A program made the translations under genes and the position numbers. Below, piece by piece: positions 8,463 to 18,822 of a stretch of DNA of 64,000 nucleotides. The notes under the pieces are model-generated. The model did no database searches. It saw only the letters and a program-made list of their open reading frames with translations, and had not been told where the DNA came from. Position 1 is the first letter of the stretch. The number at the start of each line of letters is the position of its first letter. Source of the stretch: Rhodobacter sp. SY28-1 (lineage in GTDB: Bacteria > Pseudomonadota > Alphaproteobacteria > Rhodobacterales > Rhodobacteraceae); the NCBI RefSeq assembly GCF_005222785.1, contig NZ_STGH01000003.1, positions 744,001-808,000 of the forward strand, in the 5' to 3' direction.

Positions 8463-10783
8463 TTGTGGGCTTCCTTCTCGTGTGGCTTGTCGGCGGGCGC
8501 GGCCCCCAGCGGGATATGGGTGCGCGACCGCTTGCGCAGCGCGCGCGGCAGGCGGATCTCGGCCATGGCGCCGGGGTGGTCGTTTCCGTCGAAGACGGGG
8601 GCATCGAGGAGAGCGAGCGTGCCGCCGTGTTCCTCGATGATCTTCTTGACAATGGGCAGGCCAAGGCCAGTGCCCTTTTCGCGGGTGGTGACGTAGGGCT
8701 CGAACAGGCGCGCGCGGTCGGGGGGCAGGCCCGTACCGTTGTCGCTGATGCGGATCACGGCTTCGGTGTCGTCAGCCGCAAGCGAGATGCGGATTTCGGG
8801 GACGAAGTTCTGCGGCTTCGCCTTTTCCTGATATGATTCAATCGCTTCGCCTGCGTTCTTGATCAGGTTTGTGAAGGCCTGACCTATCATTGTGGCGTCG
8901 AGATCGAGGTGAAGTTCCCCGGCCGGGATGTCCTTGACGAAGCGCACGCCGGGCTGGCCGTTTTCCTGCAACAGGACCGCGCCTTTCAGAAGCGCGGCAA
9001 GGTCACAGTCGCGGCGGTCGGGTTCGGGCATGCGGGCGAATTTCGAGAATTCGTCGACGATCCGGCGCAGGTCGTTGGTCTGGCGCACGATCACGTCGGT
9101 GTATTGTTCAAGGTCTTCGTGGTCGCGGACCTGGCTTGCGAACTTGCGCTTGATCCGTTCGGCGGAGAGCTGGATCGGCGTGAGCGGGTTCTTGATTTCA
9201 TGCGCGATGCGGCGGGCGACGTCGCCCCAGGCAGCCATACGCTGGGCAGAAACGAGGTCGGTCACGTCGTCGAAGGCGACAACGTAGCCTTCCAGCGCGC
9301 CGTCGCCGCTGCGGCGGGTGGACATGCGGACGAGGAGGCTTTCCAGCTTGCCCTTGCGGGTGAGGCGGACCTCTTCCTGCACGGCGTTGCTGCCGTTGTC
9401 GCGGAGGCGGTCAAAGAGCGGCGCAAACTCCGGGACGGCGGCGGCGAGCGGGATGTCGGACTGGCCGTCAGCGAAGTCGAGCAGCCGTTCGGCGGCGCGG
9501 TTGACGAAGTCGATGTCGCCGTCCGAGTCGAGGCCGATGACGCCTGCGGTCACGTTCGACAGCACGGAATCGAACAGGCGTCGGCGGGATTCGGTCTGGG
9601 CGTTGCTGTGGAGAAGCGCCTCGCGCTGGCCCTTGAGCTGGCGGGTCATCTGGTTGAAGAGGCGGCCGAGGGAAGCGATTTCATCGTCGCCTTCCTCTTC
9701 GGTGATCTGCACGTCAAGGTCCCCGCCCCCTACCCTTTCGGCGGCCCCGGCCAGGCGTCCCACGGGGCGCGACAGGCGTTCGGCGAACCAGAGGCCCAGC
9801 CAGATCGCGGCGAGGATCAGGATGAGCGCAAAGCCCAGGTAGATCAGGCCGAAGTTGAACAGCAGCCGCCCGCGTTCGCTTTCCAACTGGTTGTAAAGCT
9901 GGACGGTTTCCTGAGTTTCGTCGAGGAGCGACAGGATCGAGCCGTCGACCGCGCGTGTAACGTAGAGGTAGCGGTCGGTGTAGGCGTCAAGCAGGACCAG
10001 GGCGCGGAATTCATTGTTGGACCAGTCCGGGATCAGGACGGTGTTGCCTTCGCGGGCAAGGCGAAGGTGTTCGTCGGTCAGGGCTTCGAAGTCGAAGAGG
10101 TAGGACTTCTCGCCCCGGGTCTTGAGCGCCCCGGTGCCGTCGACGAGGTAGGCCTCTTTCAGCCCGCGCTGGACTACGGCCTGGGCCTGGGAGAGGAGCG
10201 GGCGCAGCTGGTCGTCGCGGATGAAGGGGGACTGGCGCTTGGCGTCGTTGAGGTATCCGGCCAGGGTGACCACGTCGGCGGCGAGGTCGTCACGCTGCAC
10301 CGCCTCGTAGGCCTGGGCGGCGGAAAGCGAGGAGCCGACGACGGAGCGGACGCGGTCGGAGAACCAGCCCTCGAGGCCGATGTTGATCGACAGGACGGCG
10401 AAGACGGCGACAAGGACCGTGGGGATCAGGGCGATCAGCATGAAGACGCCGGAGAGGCGCATGTGCAGCCGCGACCCGGCAGAGCGGGAGCGGCGTTCGG
10501 TGATGAGGCGGGCGACGCGGGCCAGGACGAGGGCGGCGATGACCAGGACGTAGATCAGGTCGGCCAGAAGGATCAGCCGCAGGACGGGCGAGGCAGCGCT
10601 GGTGTTGATCGTGCCGAGGGCGAGGAAGGTTGCAACCGCGAGGACGGGACCGAGGAAGACGAGGCCAAGGGTGACCGCCGTCTGCACGCGGCGTTGCCGT
10701 CGCAGGCGGGAGAACCTTAACCAGACATCCCTAGTGACCGCCCGTTCCACCCTGCCCTGCGCGTAAGCCGGTGGTTTGCCCAC
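8459..10783 (-). CDS. ntrY: Nitrogen-regulation sensor histidine kinase NtrY
   Basis: Membrane sensor kinase of 774 residues. Three N-terminal helices are followed by a periplasmic region of about 180 residues and a further helix near 320, then HAMP, PAS, HisKA with His528 in [14 protein letters not shown], and HATPase with N box NLIKNAGEA and G boxes DNGTGLP and GTGLGLP. The GTG at 10783 is the farthest start; internal GTG codons are possible. It is coupled to ntrX by an ATGA overlap and follows ntrC after 66 nt. Confidence 0.94.
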   Translation of the reverse strand: MGKPPAYAQGRVERAVTRDVWLRFSRLRRQRRVQTAVTLGLVFLGPVLAVATFLALGTINTSAASPVLRLILLADLIYVLVIAALVLARVARLITERRSRSAGSRLHMRLSGVFMLIALIPTVLVAVFAVLSINIGLEGWFSDRVRSVVGSSLSAAQAYEAVQRDDLAADVVTLAGYLNDAKRQSPFIRDDQLRPLLSQAQAVVQRGLKEAYLVDGTGALKTRGEKSYLFDFEALTDEHLRLAREGNTVLIPDWSNNEFRALVLLDAYTDRYLYVTRAVDGSILSLLDETQETVQLYNQLESERGRLLFNFGLIYLGFALILILAAIWLGLWFAERLSRPVGRLAGAAERVGGGDLDVQITEEEGDDEIASLGRLFNQMTRQLKGQREALLHSNAQTESRRRLFDSVLSNVTAGVIGLDSDGDIDFVNRAAERLLDFADGQSDIPLAAAVPEFAPLFDRLRDNGSNAVQEEVRLTRKGKLESLLVRMSTRRSGDGALEGYVVAFDDVTDLVSAQRMAAWGDVARRIAHEIKNPLTPIQLSAERIKRKFASQVRDHEDLEQYTDVIVRQTNDLRRIVDEFSKFARMPEPDRRDCDLAALLKGAVLLQENGQPGVRFVKDIPAGELHLDLDATMIGQAFTNLIKNAGEAIESYQEKAKPQNFVPEIRISLAADDTEAVIRISDNGTGLPPDRARLFEPYVTTREKGTGLGLPIVKKIIEEHGGTLALLDAPVFDGNDHPGAMAEIRLPRALRKRSRTHIPLGAAPADKPHEKEAHK

Positions 10784-10849
10784 CCTTCGCTACTATATCT
10801 AGCTGCGCGATCAGGTGAAACCCAAAAGACACAGGTCGGCGTTGCATTG

Positions 10850-12214
10850 CTACATCAGCTTGCGGCGACGGGTCACGCGGATGTCGAGATCGGTGATCTT
10901 CTTGCGCAGCGTGTTGCGGTTGATGCCCAGGAGGTCGGCGCATTTCGCCTGGTTTCCCGCAGTCGCGTCCAGCGCGATCTCGATCAGGGGAAGTTCGACC
11001 TCGCGCAGGATGCGCTGGTAGACGCCGGGCGGTGGCAGCTGACCGCCGTGCAGGTCGAAGTAGCGTTTCAGGTGGCGGGCGACCGAGGCAGAAAGCTTGT
11101 CGCCTTCGACAAGGCCGGTCATCGGCTCGGGGCTGGGCTGCTGGCCGAGGACCTGTTCCACTTCGGAGCGGGCGATGTCGGTTTCGGTCGCGGTGACCAG
11201 CAGGCGGCGGATGGTGTTTTCCAGCTGGCGGACGTTGCCCGGCCAGGAATAGGCGCGGATCAGGTCGGCGGCGCCTTGGGAAAGGCGGCGGACGGCACCC
11301 AGGTCACGTTCACCCTTGGCAAGGAAGTGTTCGGCCAGAAGCGGGATGTCCTCGACCCGTTCGCGCAAGGAGGGGACGTGGAGGGTCACGCCGCCAAGGC
11401 GGTAGTAGAGATCCTGGCGGAACTGGCCCGCCTCCATCCGGGCGGAGAGGTCGGTCTGGCTGGTGGCCATCACGCGGGGGGCCTTGTCGCCCAGCATGTC
11501 GAGCATGCGGACGACGCGGGCCTGAGTGTCGGCGTCGTAGTCGGCAACCTCGTCAAAGACGATGGAGCCGCCGCGGGCGCGGGAGAGGAGCGTCGCGGGG
11601 CCGTCGATGCCCGCAAGGTCGGCGGCCTGGGCCACGACGAAGGGGAGTGTGCGACGGTCGGAGAAATCATGGATCGCGCGGGCGATAAGTGACTTTCCGG
11701 TGCCGGATTCGCCGGTGATGAGGACGGCGAGTTCGGTGTTCATCACGCGGGCGACAAGGCGGTAGAGCGCCTGCATCGCGGGGGTGCGACCGACCAAAGG
11801 CAGGTCGTCGCCGGGTTCGCGCGGAGCCACGACCACCTTGGGCGCGCGGCGTTTCTGGTCCAGCGCCTTGGCGGATCGCTTCATCAGGTCCGGCAGGTCG
11901 AAGGGCTTTGGCAGGTAGTCGAAGGCTTCAGCCTCAGCCGCCTGGATCGCGGTCATGATGGTGTTCTGGGCCGAGATCACAATCACCGGCAGGCCGGGGC
12001 GCATCTTGGAAATGCGGGGCAGTGCATCAAGGCCATTGCCGTCAGGCATGATGACGTCGGAAATGACAAGGTCGCCCTTCCCTTCCTCGACCCAGCGCAT
12101 CAGCGTCATGAGCGACGAGGTCGCATGAACCTTGCAGCCCGCGCGGGTCAGCGCCTGGGTCAGGACGGTGCGGATCGTGCGGTCGTCGTCGGCGACAAGA
12201 ATGGTGCCATCCAT
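10850..12214 (-). CDS. ntrC: Nitrogen-regulation response regulator NtrC (Rhodobacter type, no GAFTGA)
   Basis: Response regulator for the NtrB kinase, 454 residues. The receiver has Asp53 in ISDVIMPD, the AAA+ domain has Walker A GESGTGKS and IVFDEVAD, and a C-terminal Fis helix-turn-helix reads [17 protein letters not shown]. Between the Walker motifs the sequence runs [20 protein letters not shown], so the L1 loop that carries GAFTGA is deleted. Rhodobacter capsulatus NtrC has the same deletion and activates the housekeeping polymerase; I infer the same here. It overlaps ntrB by one base. Confidence 0.95.
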   Translation of the reverse strand: MDGTILVADDDRTIRTVLTQALTRAGCKVHATSSLMTLMRWVEEGKGDLVISDVIMPDGNGLDALPRISKMRPGLPVIVISAQNTIMTAIQAAEAEAFDYLPKPFDLPDLMKRSAKALDQKRRAPKVVVAPREPGDDLPLVGRTPAMQALYRLVARVMNTELAVLITGESGTGKSLIARAIHDFSDRRTLPFVVAQAADLAGIDGPATLLSRARGGSIVFDEVADYDADTQARVVRMLDMLGDKAPRVMATSQTDLSARMEAGQFRQDLYYRLGGVTLHVPSLRERVEDIPLLAEHFLAKGERDLGAVRRLSQGAADLIRAYSWPGNVRQLENTIRRLLVTATETDIARSEVEQVLGQQPSPEPMTGLVEGDKLSASVARHLKRYFDLHGGQLPPPGVYQRILREVELPLIEIALDATAGNQAKCADLLGINRNTLRKKITDLDIRVTRRRKLM

Positions 12215-13311
12215 CAGCGGGTTTCCTTCTTCTTCTCGCGCGGCGCCATGGGCAGCGACACGCGGAAAACGGTGCGACCAGGCACGGAATCGACAGAGAT
12301 CCAGCCGTCATGGTCGGTGATGATCTTGGAGACGAGAGCGAGGCCAAGGCCGGTGCCGTTTTCGCGGCCCGAGACGAAGGGCTCGAAGATGTTCGCGGCG
12401 ATCTCGGGCTTGATGCCGGGACCGTCGTCGATGATTTCCACGTTCAGCGGCAGTGCGGCAGAGGGGCCGTCCTTGCGGCGGAGGCGCAGGGAGAGGTCGT
12501 AGAAGGTGTGAAGGCGGATCGTGCCGCCGTCCTTGCAGGCTTCGGCGGCGTTCTTGATGAGGTTCAGGAAGACCTGCATCAACTGGTCGCTGTCGGCGAA
12601 AGTGGGCGGCAGCGAGGGGTCGTAATCCTCGACAATCGACATGTGGGCGGCAAAGCCGACGAGGGCGGATTTCCTTGCACGATCAAGGGCGTCGTGGATG
12701 TTGACGGGCTTGCGGTCCGGCGGGCGGATGTTGCCGAACTGCTCAACCTGCTCCAGAAGCTTCACGATGCGGCGGGTTTCTTCCACGATCAGGTCGGTAA
12801 GTTCCTGATCTTCGGGGGTAAGGTTCATCGAGAGGAGCTGGGCGGCACCGGAGATGCCCGCGAGCGGGTTCTTGATTTCGTGCGCCAGCATTTCGGCCAT
12901 GCCGATGGCCGAGCGGGCGGCGGTCTTGGCGCCCATGGACCGGCCCATGCGGTCGGCGAGTTCGCGGGGCGACAGGATCAGCATGACGATGCCGGGATTG
13001 TCGTGCATCGGCGCGAGATGAATCGTGCATTGCACGGGCGGGCGTTCGCCGGTGGTGACGTCCACGTCGTTGATGTTGAGCGGCGACTGGTTGGCGCGGA
13101 CGCGGGACAGGGCCTCTTCCATCGGGGCCTCGATCGACAGGCGGTCGAACACCGGCTGGCCGGTCAGGCTGCGCTGCGAGGCGTTGAGGAAGGTCTCCCC
13201 CGCCGGGTTCACCTCCAGGATGGTCGCGTTCTGGTCGATGAGCAGCGTCGGGAACGGCAGCGAGGCCCAGATGACGCCCGGCACCGGGTATGGCGCGCGG
13301 TAGGGGGTCAT
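12214..13311 (-). CDS. ntrB: Nitrogen-regulation sensor kinase NtrB
   Basis: Soluble PII-responsive histidine kinase/phosphatase that controls NtrC. It has 365 residues: PAS domain (about 15-110), HisKA with His144 in [13 protein letters not shown], and HATPase with [15 protein letters not shown] and GTGLGLAL. It overlaps dusB upstream (ATGA) and ntrC downstream (TGATG), so dusB-ntrB-ntrC is one tightly coupled transcript. Confidence 0.95.
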   Translation of the reverse strand: MTPYRAPYPVPGVIWASLPFPTLLIDQNATILEVNPAGETFLNASQRSLTGQPVFDRLSIEAPMEEALSRVRANQSPLNINDVDVTTGERPPVQCTIHLAPMHDNPGIVMLILSPRELADRMGRSMGAKTAARSAIGMAEMLAHEIKNPLAGISGAAQLLSMNLTPEDQELTDLIVEETRRIVKLLEQVEQFGNIRPPDRKPVNIHDALDRARKSALVGFAAHMSIVEDYDPSLPPTFADSDQLMQVFLNLIKNAAEACKDGGTIRLHTFYDLSLRLRRKDGPSAALPLNVEIIDDGPGIKPEIAANIFEPFVSGRENGTGLGLALVSKIITDHDGWISVDSVPGRTVFRVSLPMAPREKKKETR

Positions 13312-14285
13312 GCGGCAAGCTCCAGTTCCGCGAAGGCCAGCTCGATCAGCTGGATCACTTCGGCCGGGTCGGTCGAGGTGAGGATCGCTTCGCGGGCATG
13401 GGGGAGGCCAGCTTCCTCCAGATACCAGCCAAGGTGCTTGCGCGCCATGCGCAGGCCAAGCTCGCGGCCGTAGAAAGTGAGCATGTCGTCATAATGGTCG
13501 AGGATCATGCGGCCGAGACGACCCCCGTCGGGGATCTTTGGGGCGGGCGTGCCGTACAGGTCGTGGGCCACTTGCGCGAGTTTCCAGGGGGCACCTTGCG
13601 CGCCGCGGCCGATCATGATGCCGTCGGCTCCGCTTTGGCTTAGGGCCTCGCGCGCGGTGGCGGTATCGGTGATGTCGCCATTGGCGATGACGGGGATCTT
13701 GACCGCCTCTTTCACGGCGCGGATCGCGGCCCAGTTGGCATTGCCCTTGTAGAACTGACAGCGGGTGCGGCCGTGGATGGTGATCATCTGCACGCCCGCA
13801 TGTTCGGCGCGTTTCGCAAGGTCGGGGGCGTTGTGCAGCGTGTCGTCCCAGCCGAGGCGGGTTTTCACGGTAACCGGAACCTTGACGGCTTTCACCACCG
13901 CTTCGATGAGCTTCAGCGCAAGATCGAGGTCGCGGAGGAGGGCCGAACCGCAGAGGCCGGTAGTCACCCGTTTCGACGGGCAGCCCATGTTGATGTCGAT
14001 GACGCGGGCACCCTGCCCTTCGACGAATTTGGCGCCTTCGGCCATCCAGTGCGGGTCGCGGCCAGCGAGTTGAACGGAGGTGGCCTGTTCGCCAAATCCC
14101 AGTTCGGCGCGGGCACGGGCTTCGGGGCGGTTGCGAACGACCTCTTCGCTGGCCACCATCTCACTGACGACCAACCCCGCATTAAACCGCGACACCAGCC
14201 GGCGGAACGGCAGGTCGGTGATTCCGGCCAGGGGCGCAAGGAAGACCGGAGGATCGAGCGTGAGCGGGCCGAGGGGGACGGGCAA
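13308..14285 (-). CDS. dusB: tRNA-dihydrouridine synthase DusB (NifR3)
   Basis: Flavin enzyme that reduces uridine to dihydrouridine in the tRNA D-loop; known historically as nifR3 in this operon. It has 325 residues in a TIM barrel with APLAGITDLPFR, the catalytic-Cys segment MGCPSKRVTTGLCGSALL, KTRLGWDD and the flavin/phosphate site GADGIMIGRGAQGAPW. The start is TTG at 14285 with AAGGAAAAGG just upstream. The C-terminal dsRBD-like tail is of normal length. It is the first gene of the ntr operon; the 178-nt gap to divergent ispDF should hold both promoters. Confidence 0.94.
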   Translation of the reverse strand: MPVPLGPLTLDPPVFLAPLAGITDLPFRRLVSRFNAGLVVSEMVASEEVVRNRPEARARAELGFGEQATSVQLAGRDPHWMAEGAKFVEGQGARVIDINMGCPSKRVTTGLCGSALLRDLDLALKLIEAVVKAVKVPVTVKTRLGWDDTLHNAPDLAKRAEHAGVQMITIHGRTRCQFYKGNANWAAIRAVKEAVKIPVIANGDITDTATAREALSQSGADGIMIGRGAQGAPWKLAQVAHDLYGTPAPKIPDGGRLGRMILDHYDDMLTFYGRELGLRMARKHLGWYLEEAGLPHAREAILTSTDPAEVIQLIELAFAELELAA

Positions 14286-14463
14286 AGCCTTTTCCTTGTG
14301 CAGTTGCTTATGGTGCTAGCCCTGCAAGGTCACGGGACCAAGGCAGCGCGGGGCGATTATGACTGAAAAACATGCGATGCACAAATTTTAGGCATCCGAT
14401 GGGTGAGAGCGCCAGATTGTCATGCAGGTCGGGCTGGACTAGGCAGAAGGGAAAGGAGCCGTC

Positions 14464-15582
14464 ATGCGCACAGCCGTCCTCATCGTTGCCGCCGGTCGCG
14501 GAAGCCGCATGGGCGGCGAGGTTCCGAAGCAATGGCAGTTGCTGGCGGGCAAACCCGTGCTGGCCCATACGGTTGCGGCCTTTGCGGGGATGCAGGTGCT
14601 GCTGGTGATCCATCCCGACGACCGGGCGCGGGCCGAGGCCCTGGGGGTGCCGCTGGTTGAGGGTGGGGCGACGCGGGACGCCTCTGTGCTGGCGGGGCTG
14701 CGGGCGCTGGAGGGGACCGGGGTCGAGGCGGTGCTGATCCATGACGGGGCGCGGCCGCTGGTGTCTCGTGCGCTGGTGGAAAGATTGGTCGTGGCGCTGG
14801 AGGCGCATGACGGGGCGGCACCGGCGGTGGCGGTGACCGATGCGCTGTGGCGGGGGGCGGCGGGGCTGGTCGCGGGGACGGTGGATCGGGCGGGGCTGTG
14901 GCGGGCGCAGACGCCGCAGGCGTTTCGGTTTGCGCCGATTCTGGAGGCTCATCTTGCGCATCCGGGCGGGGCGGCGGACGATGTGGAGGTGGCGCGGGCG
15001 GCGGGACTTGACGTGGTGATCGTCGAGGGCGAGGAAGCCAATCTGAAGCTGACCTTTCCCGGCGATTTCGCACGGGCCGAGGCGATCCTGAAGGGGCGTG
15101 AGATGGATGTGCGGTTGGGCAATGGCTATGACGTGCATGCCTTCTGCGAGGGGGATCATGTCTGGCTGTGCGGGGTGAAGGTGCCGCATGGGAAGGGCTT
15201 GCTGGGCCATTCCGACGCGGACGTGGGGATGCATGCCTTGACCGACGCGATTTATGGCGCGCTGGCCGAGGGGGATGTCGGGCGGCATTTCCCTCCCAGT
15301 GACCCGCAATGGCAGGGCGCGGCGAGCCATATCTTTCTGGCGCATGCCATCAGGCTGGCTGCGGAACGGGGCTATCGGCTGGGGAACTGCGACGTGACGC
15401 TGGTTTGTGAGCGTCCAAAGATCGGGCCGCATGCCATTGCAATGCAACAGGAATTGGCGCGGATCATGGGGGTGGATGCGGGGCGGGTGTCGGTGAAGGC
15501 GACGACCTCGGAACGGCTGGGCTTCACGGGCCGCGAGGAAGGCATCGCGGCGATAGCCACGGCAACGCTGGTGAAGGCATGA
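14464..15582 (+). CDS. ispDF: Bifunctional IspD/IspF isoprenoid (MEP pathway) enzyme
   Basis: Fusion of MEP cytidylyltransferase (IspD, about 1-215) and MECDP synthase (IspF, about 216-372), steps three and five of non-mevalonate isoprenoid synthesis in the cytosol. IspD shows [17 protein letters not shown]. IspF shows NGYDVHAF metal ligands, [28 protein letters not shown] and the end [28 protein letters not shown] lies just before the ATG. The fusion is common in alphaproteobacteria. Its stop overlaps pgpA (ATGA). Confidence 0.96.
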   Translation: MRTAVLIVAAGRGSRMGGEVPKQWQLLAGKPVLAHTVAAFAGMQVLLVIHPDDRARAEALGVPLVEGGATRDASVLAGLRALEGTGVEAVLIHDGARPLVSRALVERLVVALEAHDGAAPAVAVTDALWRGAAGLVAGTVDRAGLWRAQTPQAFRFAPILEAHLAHPGGAADDVEVARAAGLDVVIVEGEEANLKLTFPGDFARAEAILKGREMDVRLGNGYDVHAFCEGDHVWLCGVKVPHGKGLLGHSDADVGMHALTDAIYGALAEGDVGRHFPPSDPQWQGAASHIFLAHAIRLAAERGYRLGNCDVTLVCERPKIGPHAIAMQQELARIMGVDAGRVSVKATTSERLGFTGREEGIAAIATATLVKA

Positions 15583-16085
15583 GATGGGCCATCGCCACAG
15601 TCTTTGGCGCGGGGCATCTGCGACCGGCGCCGGGGACCTGGGCCTCGGCCATCGCGGTCGTGCTGGCGATTGTCGCCTATGAGGCGGGCGGCGCGCTTCT
15701 GGTGCCGCTTGCCGCCGTGCTGGCCACGATCGCGGGGCTTCTGGCCCTGCCCAAGTTTCTGCAAGGACAGCTGAGCGCGGACCCGTCGGAGGTCGTGATC
15801 GACGAAGTGGCCGGTCAGTGGCTGGCGCTCAGCTTTACGCTGATCCCGCTCTGGTCGCATGGGGTGCCGGACCTGCTGCTTGGCGCGTGGCCCGCATGGG
15901 TGGCGCCGTTCCTGCTGTTTCGGCTGTTCGACATCTGGAAGCCCTGGCTCGTGGGCCGGGCCGACCGGATGGAGGGGGCGACGGGCGTGATGCTGGACGA
16001 TCTTTTGGCGGGGCTTTTCGCCGGGATCGTCTCGATGGGGTTGGCGGGCGTCTATCATGGGGTTGTGGAGCCATGGCTGGGATAG
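15579..16085 (+). CDS. pgpA: Phosphatidylglycerophosphatase A
   Basis: Inner-membrane enzyme that dephosphorylates phosphatidylglycerophosphate to phosphatidylglycerol. It has 168 residues with about four hydrophobic helices. The family motifs are [12 protein letters not shown] near the N-terminus, [21 protein letters not shown] and LDDLLAG. The start overlaps the ispDF stop and the end overlaps pncC by 13 nt, so ispDF-pgpA-pncC is a compact operon. Confidence 0.93.
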   Translation: MRWAIATVFGAGHLRPAPGTWASAIAVVLAIVAYEAGGALLVPLAAVLATIAGLLALPKFLQGQLSADPSEVVIDEVAGQWLALSFTLIPLWSHGVPDLLLGAWPAWVAPFLLFRLFDIWKPWLVGRADRMEGATGVMLDDLLAGLFAGIVSMGLAGVYHGVVEPWLG

Positions 16086-16549
16086 ATGTGGCCGCGCTGT
16101 TGGCAGAGGCGCGGTATTGGGGGTTGAGGATCGCCACGGCGGAAAGCTGCACGGGCGGCATGGTCGCGGCGGCGCTGACCGATGTGGCGGGGTCGTCGGA
16201 CGTTTTCGAGCGTGGGTTCGTAACCTATTCCAATGCCGCGAAGGTGGAGATGCTGGGGGTGTCGGAGGAGACGCTTGCAGGCCACGGCGCGGTGTCGGAA
16301 GCGGTGGCGCGCGAGATGGCCGAGGGGGCGCTGGCGCATTCGGCGGCTGATCTGGCGGTGTCGATCACCGGGATCGCGGGGCCCGGCGGGTCAGAGTTCA
16401 AGCCGGAGGGGCGGGTCTGCTTTGGCGTCGCGCGCACCGGCCGGGAGACGCGGGTGGAAACGGTGGAGTTCGGCGCTTTGGGTCGGGCGAAGGTGCGCAA
16501 GGCGGCAACCGAGCATGCGCTGGGGCTTTTGGTCCGCGCGATGGCGTGA
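16073..16549 (+). CDS. pncC: CinA C-terminal domain / nicotinamide-nucleotide amidase
   Basis: The 158-residue stand-alone CinA C-terminal (PncC) domain deamidates NMN to NaMN in the pyridine nucleotide salvage cycle. Motifs TAESCTGGMVAAALTDVAGSS, YSNAAKVEMLGV and SITGIAGPGG are all present. I placed the start at the ATG at 16073, preceded by GTGGAG; the reading frame continues upstream only within pgpA. The N-terminal MoCF-like domain of full CinA is absent, as in E. coli YgaD. Confidence 0.92.
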   Translation: MAGIDVAALLAEARYWGLRIATAESCTGGMVAAALTDVAGSSDVFERGFVTYSNAAKVEMLGVSEETLAGHGAVSEAVAREMAEGALAHSAADLAVSITGIAGPGGSEFKPEGRVCFGVARTGRETRVETVEFGALGRAKVRKAATEHALGLLVRAMA

Positions 16550-16710
16550 TCCGCGAAGCGCCCGTCGTTTAAGCAAATTGCTCGATTTTTCGCCCTTTTC
16601 TTATGCGTTTCAGGAATTGCCGCTTTTGCGGGCGGGTTTGAGGAGCATTGCTTCTTCCTTGGGCGGGTTGATCCCGGTTTGACAGCCGGAAAACATCCCG
16701 GGGGACGGAC

Positions 16711-17889
16711 ATGAACGCTGCCGATACGGCCTTTATCCTGATTGCAACCGCTCTGGTCCTGTTCATGACGTTGCCGGGTCTGGCGCTGTTCTATGGCGGG
16801 CTGGTGCGGGCGCGGAACGTGCTGTCGGTCTTCATGCACTGTTTTGCCGTAGCCTGCCTGATGAGTGTCCTGTGGTTCGTGGCAGGCTACTCCATCGCCT
16901 TCGGTGAGGCCGGTGGCTGGTGGGGCGGGTTGGGGAAGGCCTTCCTGTCCGGGGTGACGGTGGACAGCCTGACCGGCACCCTGCCCGAGGTTCTGTTCTT
17001 CGCCTATCAGATGACCTTCGCGATCATCACCCCGGCGCTGATCGTCGGCGCCTATGTCGAGCGGATCGGGTTCGGCTTTGTGCTTCTGTTCTCGGCCCTA
17101 TGGATGCTGGTGGTCTATGCGCCGGTCGCGCACTGGATCTGGGGCGGCGGGGTGATGGCAGACGGCGGCATCTTCGGCGCAACCGGCGTGCGGGACTTTG
17201 CGGGCGGGATCGTGGTGCACGAGACGGCAGGTCTCGCGGCGCTGGTCATCGCGGTGGTGCTGGGGCCAAGGAAGCACCGCACCACCCCGCCGCACCAGCC
17301 GGGGATGGTGATGATTGGTGCTGCGATGCTGTGGGTGGGCTGGTTCGGGTTCAACGGGGGGTCCGCCTTGGCTGCGAACGGGACGGCGGCGATGGCGCTG
17401 ACCGTGACGCATCTGTCGGCGGCGGCGGCCAGCCTGACCTGGGCACTTTGGGAGAGGATCAAGTTCGGCCGCGCCTCATTGGTGGGTCTGGTGACGGGGA
17501 CGATCGCGGGGCTGGCCTCGATCACCCCCGCAAGCGGGTTCGTCGGGCCGGTCGAAGCGCTGGTGATCGGCGGGGTAGCGGGCGTGCTCTGCCAAGAGGC
17601 GGTCAGTCTGATCCGCACCCGGTTGAAGATCGACGACACGCTGGACGTCTTTGCCGTCCACGGCGTGGGTGGCATTTTCGGCACAGTGATGGTCGCGGTG
17701 TTTGGGGCCGGGACCTGGGCCGCGCAGCTGGGAGGGCTGGCGGTGGTGGGGCTGTGGACGGTGGTCCTGACCTTTGCGCTGGTCAAGCTGGTCGCGCTGG
17801 TGACGCCGCTGCGCGTGGACCTTGAGACTGAGACCAATGGTCTTGATCTGTCGGTCCACGGCGAGCGGGCCTATGAGCTGACGTCGTAA
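16711..17889 (+). CDS. amtB: Ammonium transporter, Amt family
   Basis: Trimeric inner-membrane ammonium channel, 392 residues and 11 predicted helices without a long cleaved signal. The pore histidine pair is His170 (GGIVVHETAG) and His317 (DVFAVHGVGG), with Asp162 before the first. The usual Asn after the first histidine motif is replaced (HETAG instead of HINAG). No glnK lies beside it, unlike the common glnK-amtB pair, so it may correspond to an AmtY-type orphan; this is inference. I found no sigma-54 promoter or clear NtrC site in the 161-nt upstream gap. Its stop codon abuts the convergent esterase stop with no gap. Confidence 0.92.
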   Translation: MNAADTAFILIATALVLFMTLPGLALFYGGLVRARNVLSVFMHCFAVACLMSVLWFVAGYSIAFGEAGGWWGGLGKAFLSGVTVDSLTGTLPEVLFFAYQMTFAIITPALIVGAYVERIGFGFVLLFSALWMLVVYAPVAHWIWGGGVMADGGIFGATGVRDFAGGIVVHETAGLAALVIAVVLGPRKHRTTPPHQPGMVMIGAAMLWVGWFGFNGGSALAANGTAAMALTVTHLSAAAASLTWALWERIKFGRASLVGLVTGTIAGLASITPASGFVGPVEALVIGGVAGVLCQEAVSLIRTRLKIDDTLDVFAVHGVGGIFGTVMVAVFGAGTWAAQLGGLAVVGLWTVVLTFALVKLVALVTPLRVDLETETNGLDLSVHGERAYELTS

Positions 17890-18753
17890 CTACTTGAAAA
17901 GATCGAAGAAGCGCAGGATCTCGGTGTTTGCGTCGATCTCCTGCGTCTTGCCTTCGGACAGTCGCGCCTTGCGCCCGCCGGGCCAGTGGTGCGCGCCGCC
18001 CTCGACAGTCATCAGCCGCAGGACCAGGCGGTCGCCCTTGGCGTAGTTGGTGACGATGACGGTGGTGCCGTCCTCTTTCCGGTTGATCTCGCGGGTGGTT
18101 TCCGAAAGCCCGCCGCCCCAGGGCGCAAGGAAGGCGCTGACGACGGAGGCGACCGAGGCAAAGTTGGTGCGGGTGAGGCTGGTATCGCCCTTGCCGCCCT
18201 CATAGGGAACCATCGTGTCGGCCGTGCCGTGGATGATGAGGGCGGGGACAGGTCCGGCGACCCTGATGCGGCCGGTGTCCATTGTGCCTGCCACCCCGGC
18301 GACAGCGCGGACGAGGTCGGGGTTTTGCGCGGCAAAGGTTTCCGACATGACCGAGCCGTTCGACATGCCGGTCAGGAACACCCGGTCAGAAAGACCATAG
18401 CGGTCGCGGGCGTCCTTGATGACGGATTTCAGGAAGCCGATGTCATCGACGCCCGCGCGCTGCGCATAGCCGCAGCAGTAGCCGCCGTTCCAGGTGAGCA
18501 GTCGTTCGCCGCGCCGCCCGCTGCCGGCCGGGAACGCCACGGCATAGCCCGCCCGCGTGGCGGCGGCCCCGAAGCCAGAGGCGCTGGCGAACTGCGACGG
18601 GTCGCCGCCGCCGCCGTGCAGCGCAAGAATCAGCGGGGCACCCTTGGCGTTCCGAGGCAGGGCGATGTCATACCAGCGGTCACCGAGGCGGATGGTCTCG
18701 GCAGCGGCCGGAAGGGCGAGGCAAAGGGCGAGCAGAAAGGCAATCAGGCGCAT
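17890..18753 (-). CDS. Secreted alpha/beta-hydrolase of the PHB-depolymerase/LpqC-type esterase family
   Basis: Exported serine esterase with a signal peptide MRLIAFLLALCLALPAAA. The fold starts with LILALHGGGG (oxyanion loop). The nucleophile elbow is GMSNGS, the likely Asp lies in IIHGTADTMVPYEGG and the His in GGAHHWPG. A paired Cys motif GGYCCGY is typical of this family, which includes polyhydroxybutyrate depolymerases and feruloyl esterases. The ATG at 18753 has GAGGGA upstream. It has no substrate-binding domain for polymer granules, so the substrate is open. Confidence 0.85.
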   Translation of the reverse strand: MRLIAFLLALCLALPAAAETIRLGDRWYDIALPRNAKGAPLILALHGGGGDPSQFASASGFGAAATRAGYAVAFPAGSGRRGERLLTWNGGYCCGYAQRAGVDDIGFLKSVIKDARDRYGLSDRVFLTGMSNGSVMSETFAAQNPDLVRAVAGVAGTMDTGRIRVAGPVPALIIHGTADTMVPYEGGKGDTSLTRTNFASVASVVSAFLAPWGGGLSETTREINRKEDGTTVIVTNYAKGDRLVLRLMTVEGGAHHWPGGRKARLSEGKTQEIDANTEILRFFDLFK

Positions 18754-18822
18754 GGGTCCCTCGACGGTTGTTTCAGGGACATACGCAGGCGGGCGCCCTG
18801 CCCTACGCTTGCCGCGCAAGTT

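Noticed and set aside
8909-10720. 603-codon plus-strand open frame opposite ntrY
   Set aside because: It is antisense to an intact kinase gene, low in complexity (Gly, Asp, Val, Glu) and has no recognisable domain; a high-GC shadow frame.
16550-16710. Sigma-54 promoter for amtB
   Set aside because: No GG-N10-GC pair with the surrounding -24/-12 bases was found; GG and GC pairs present have wrong spacing.
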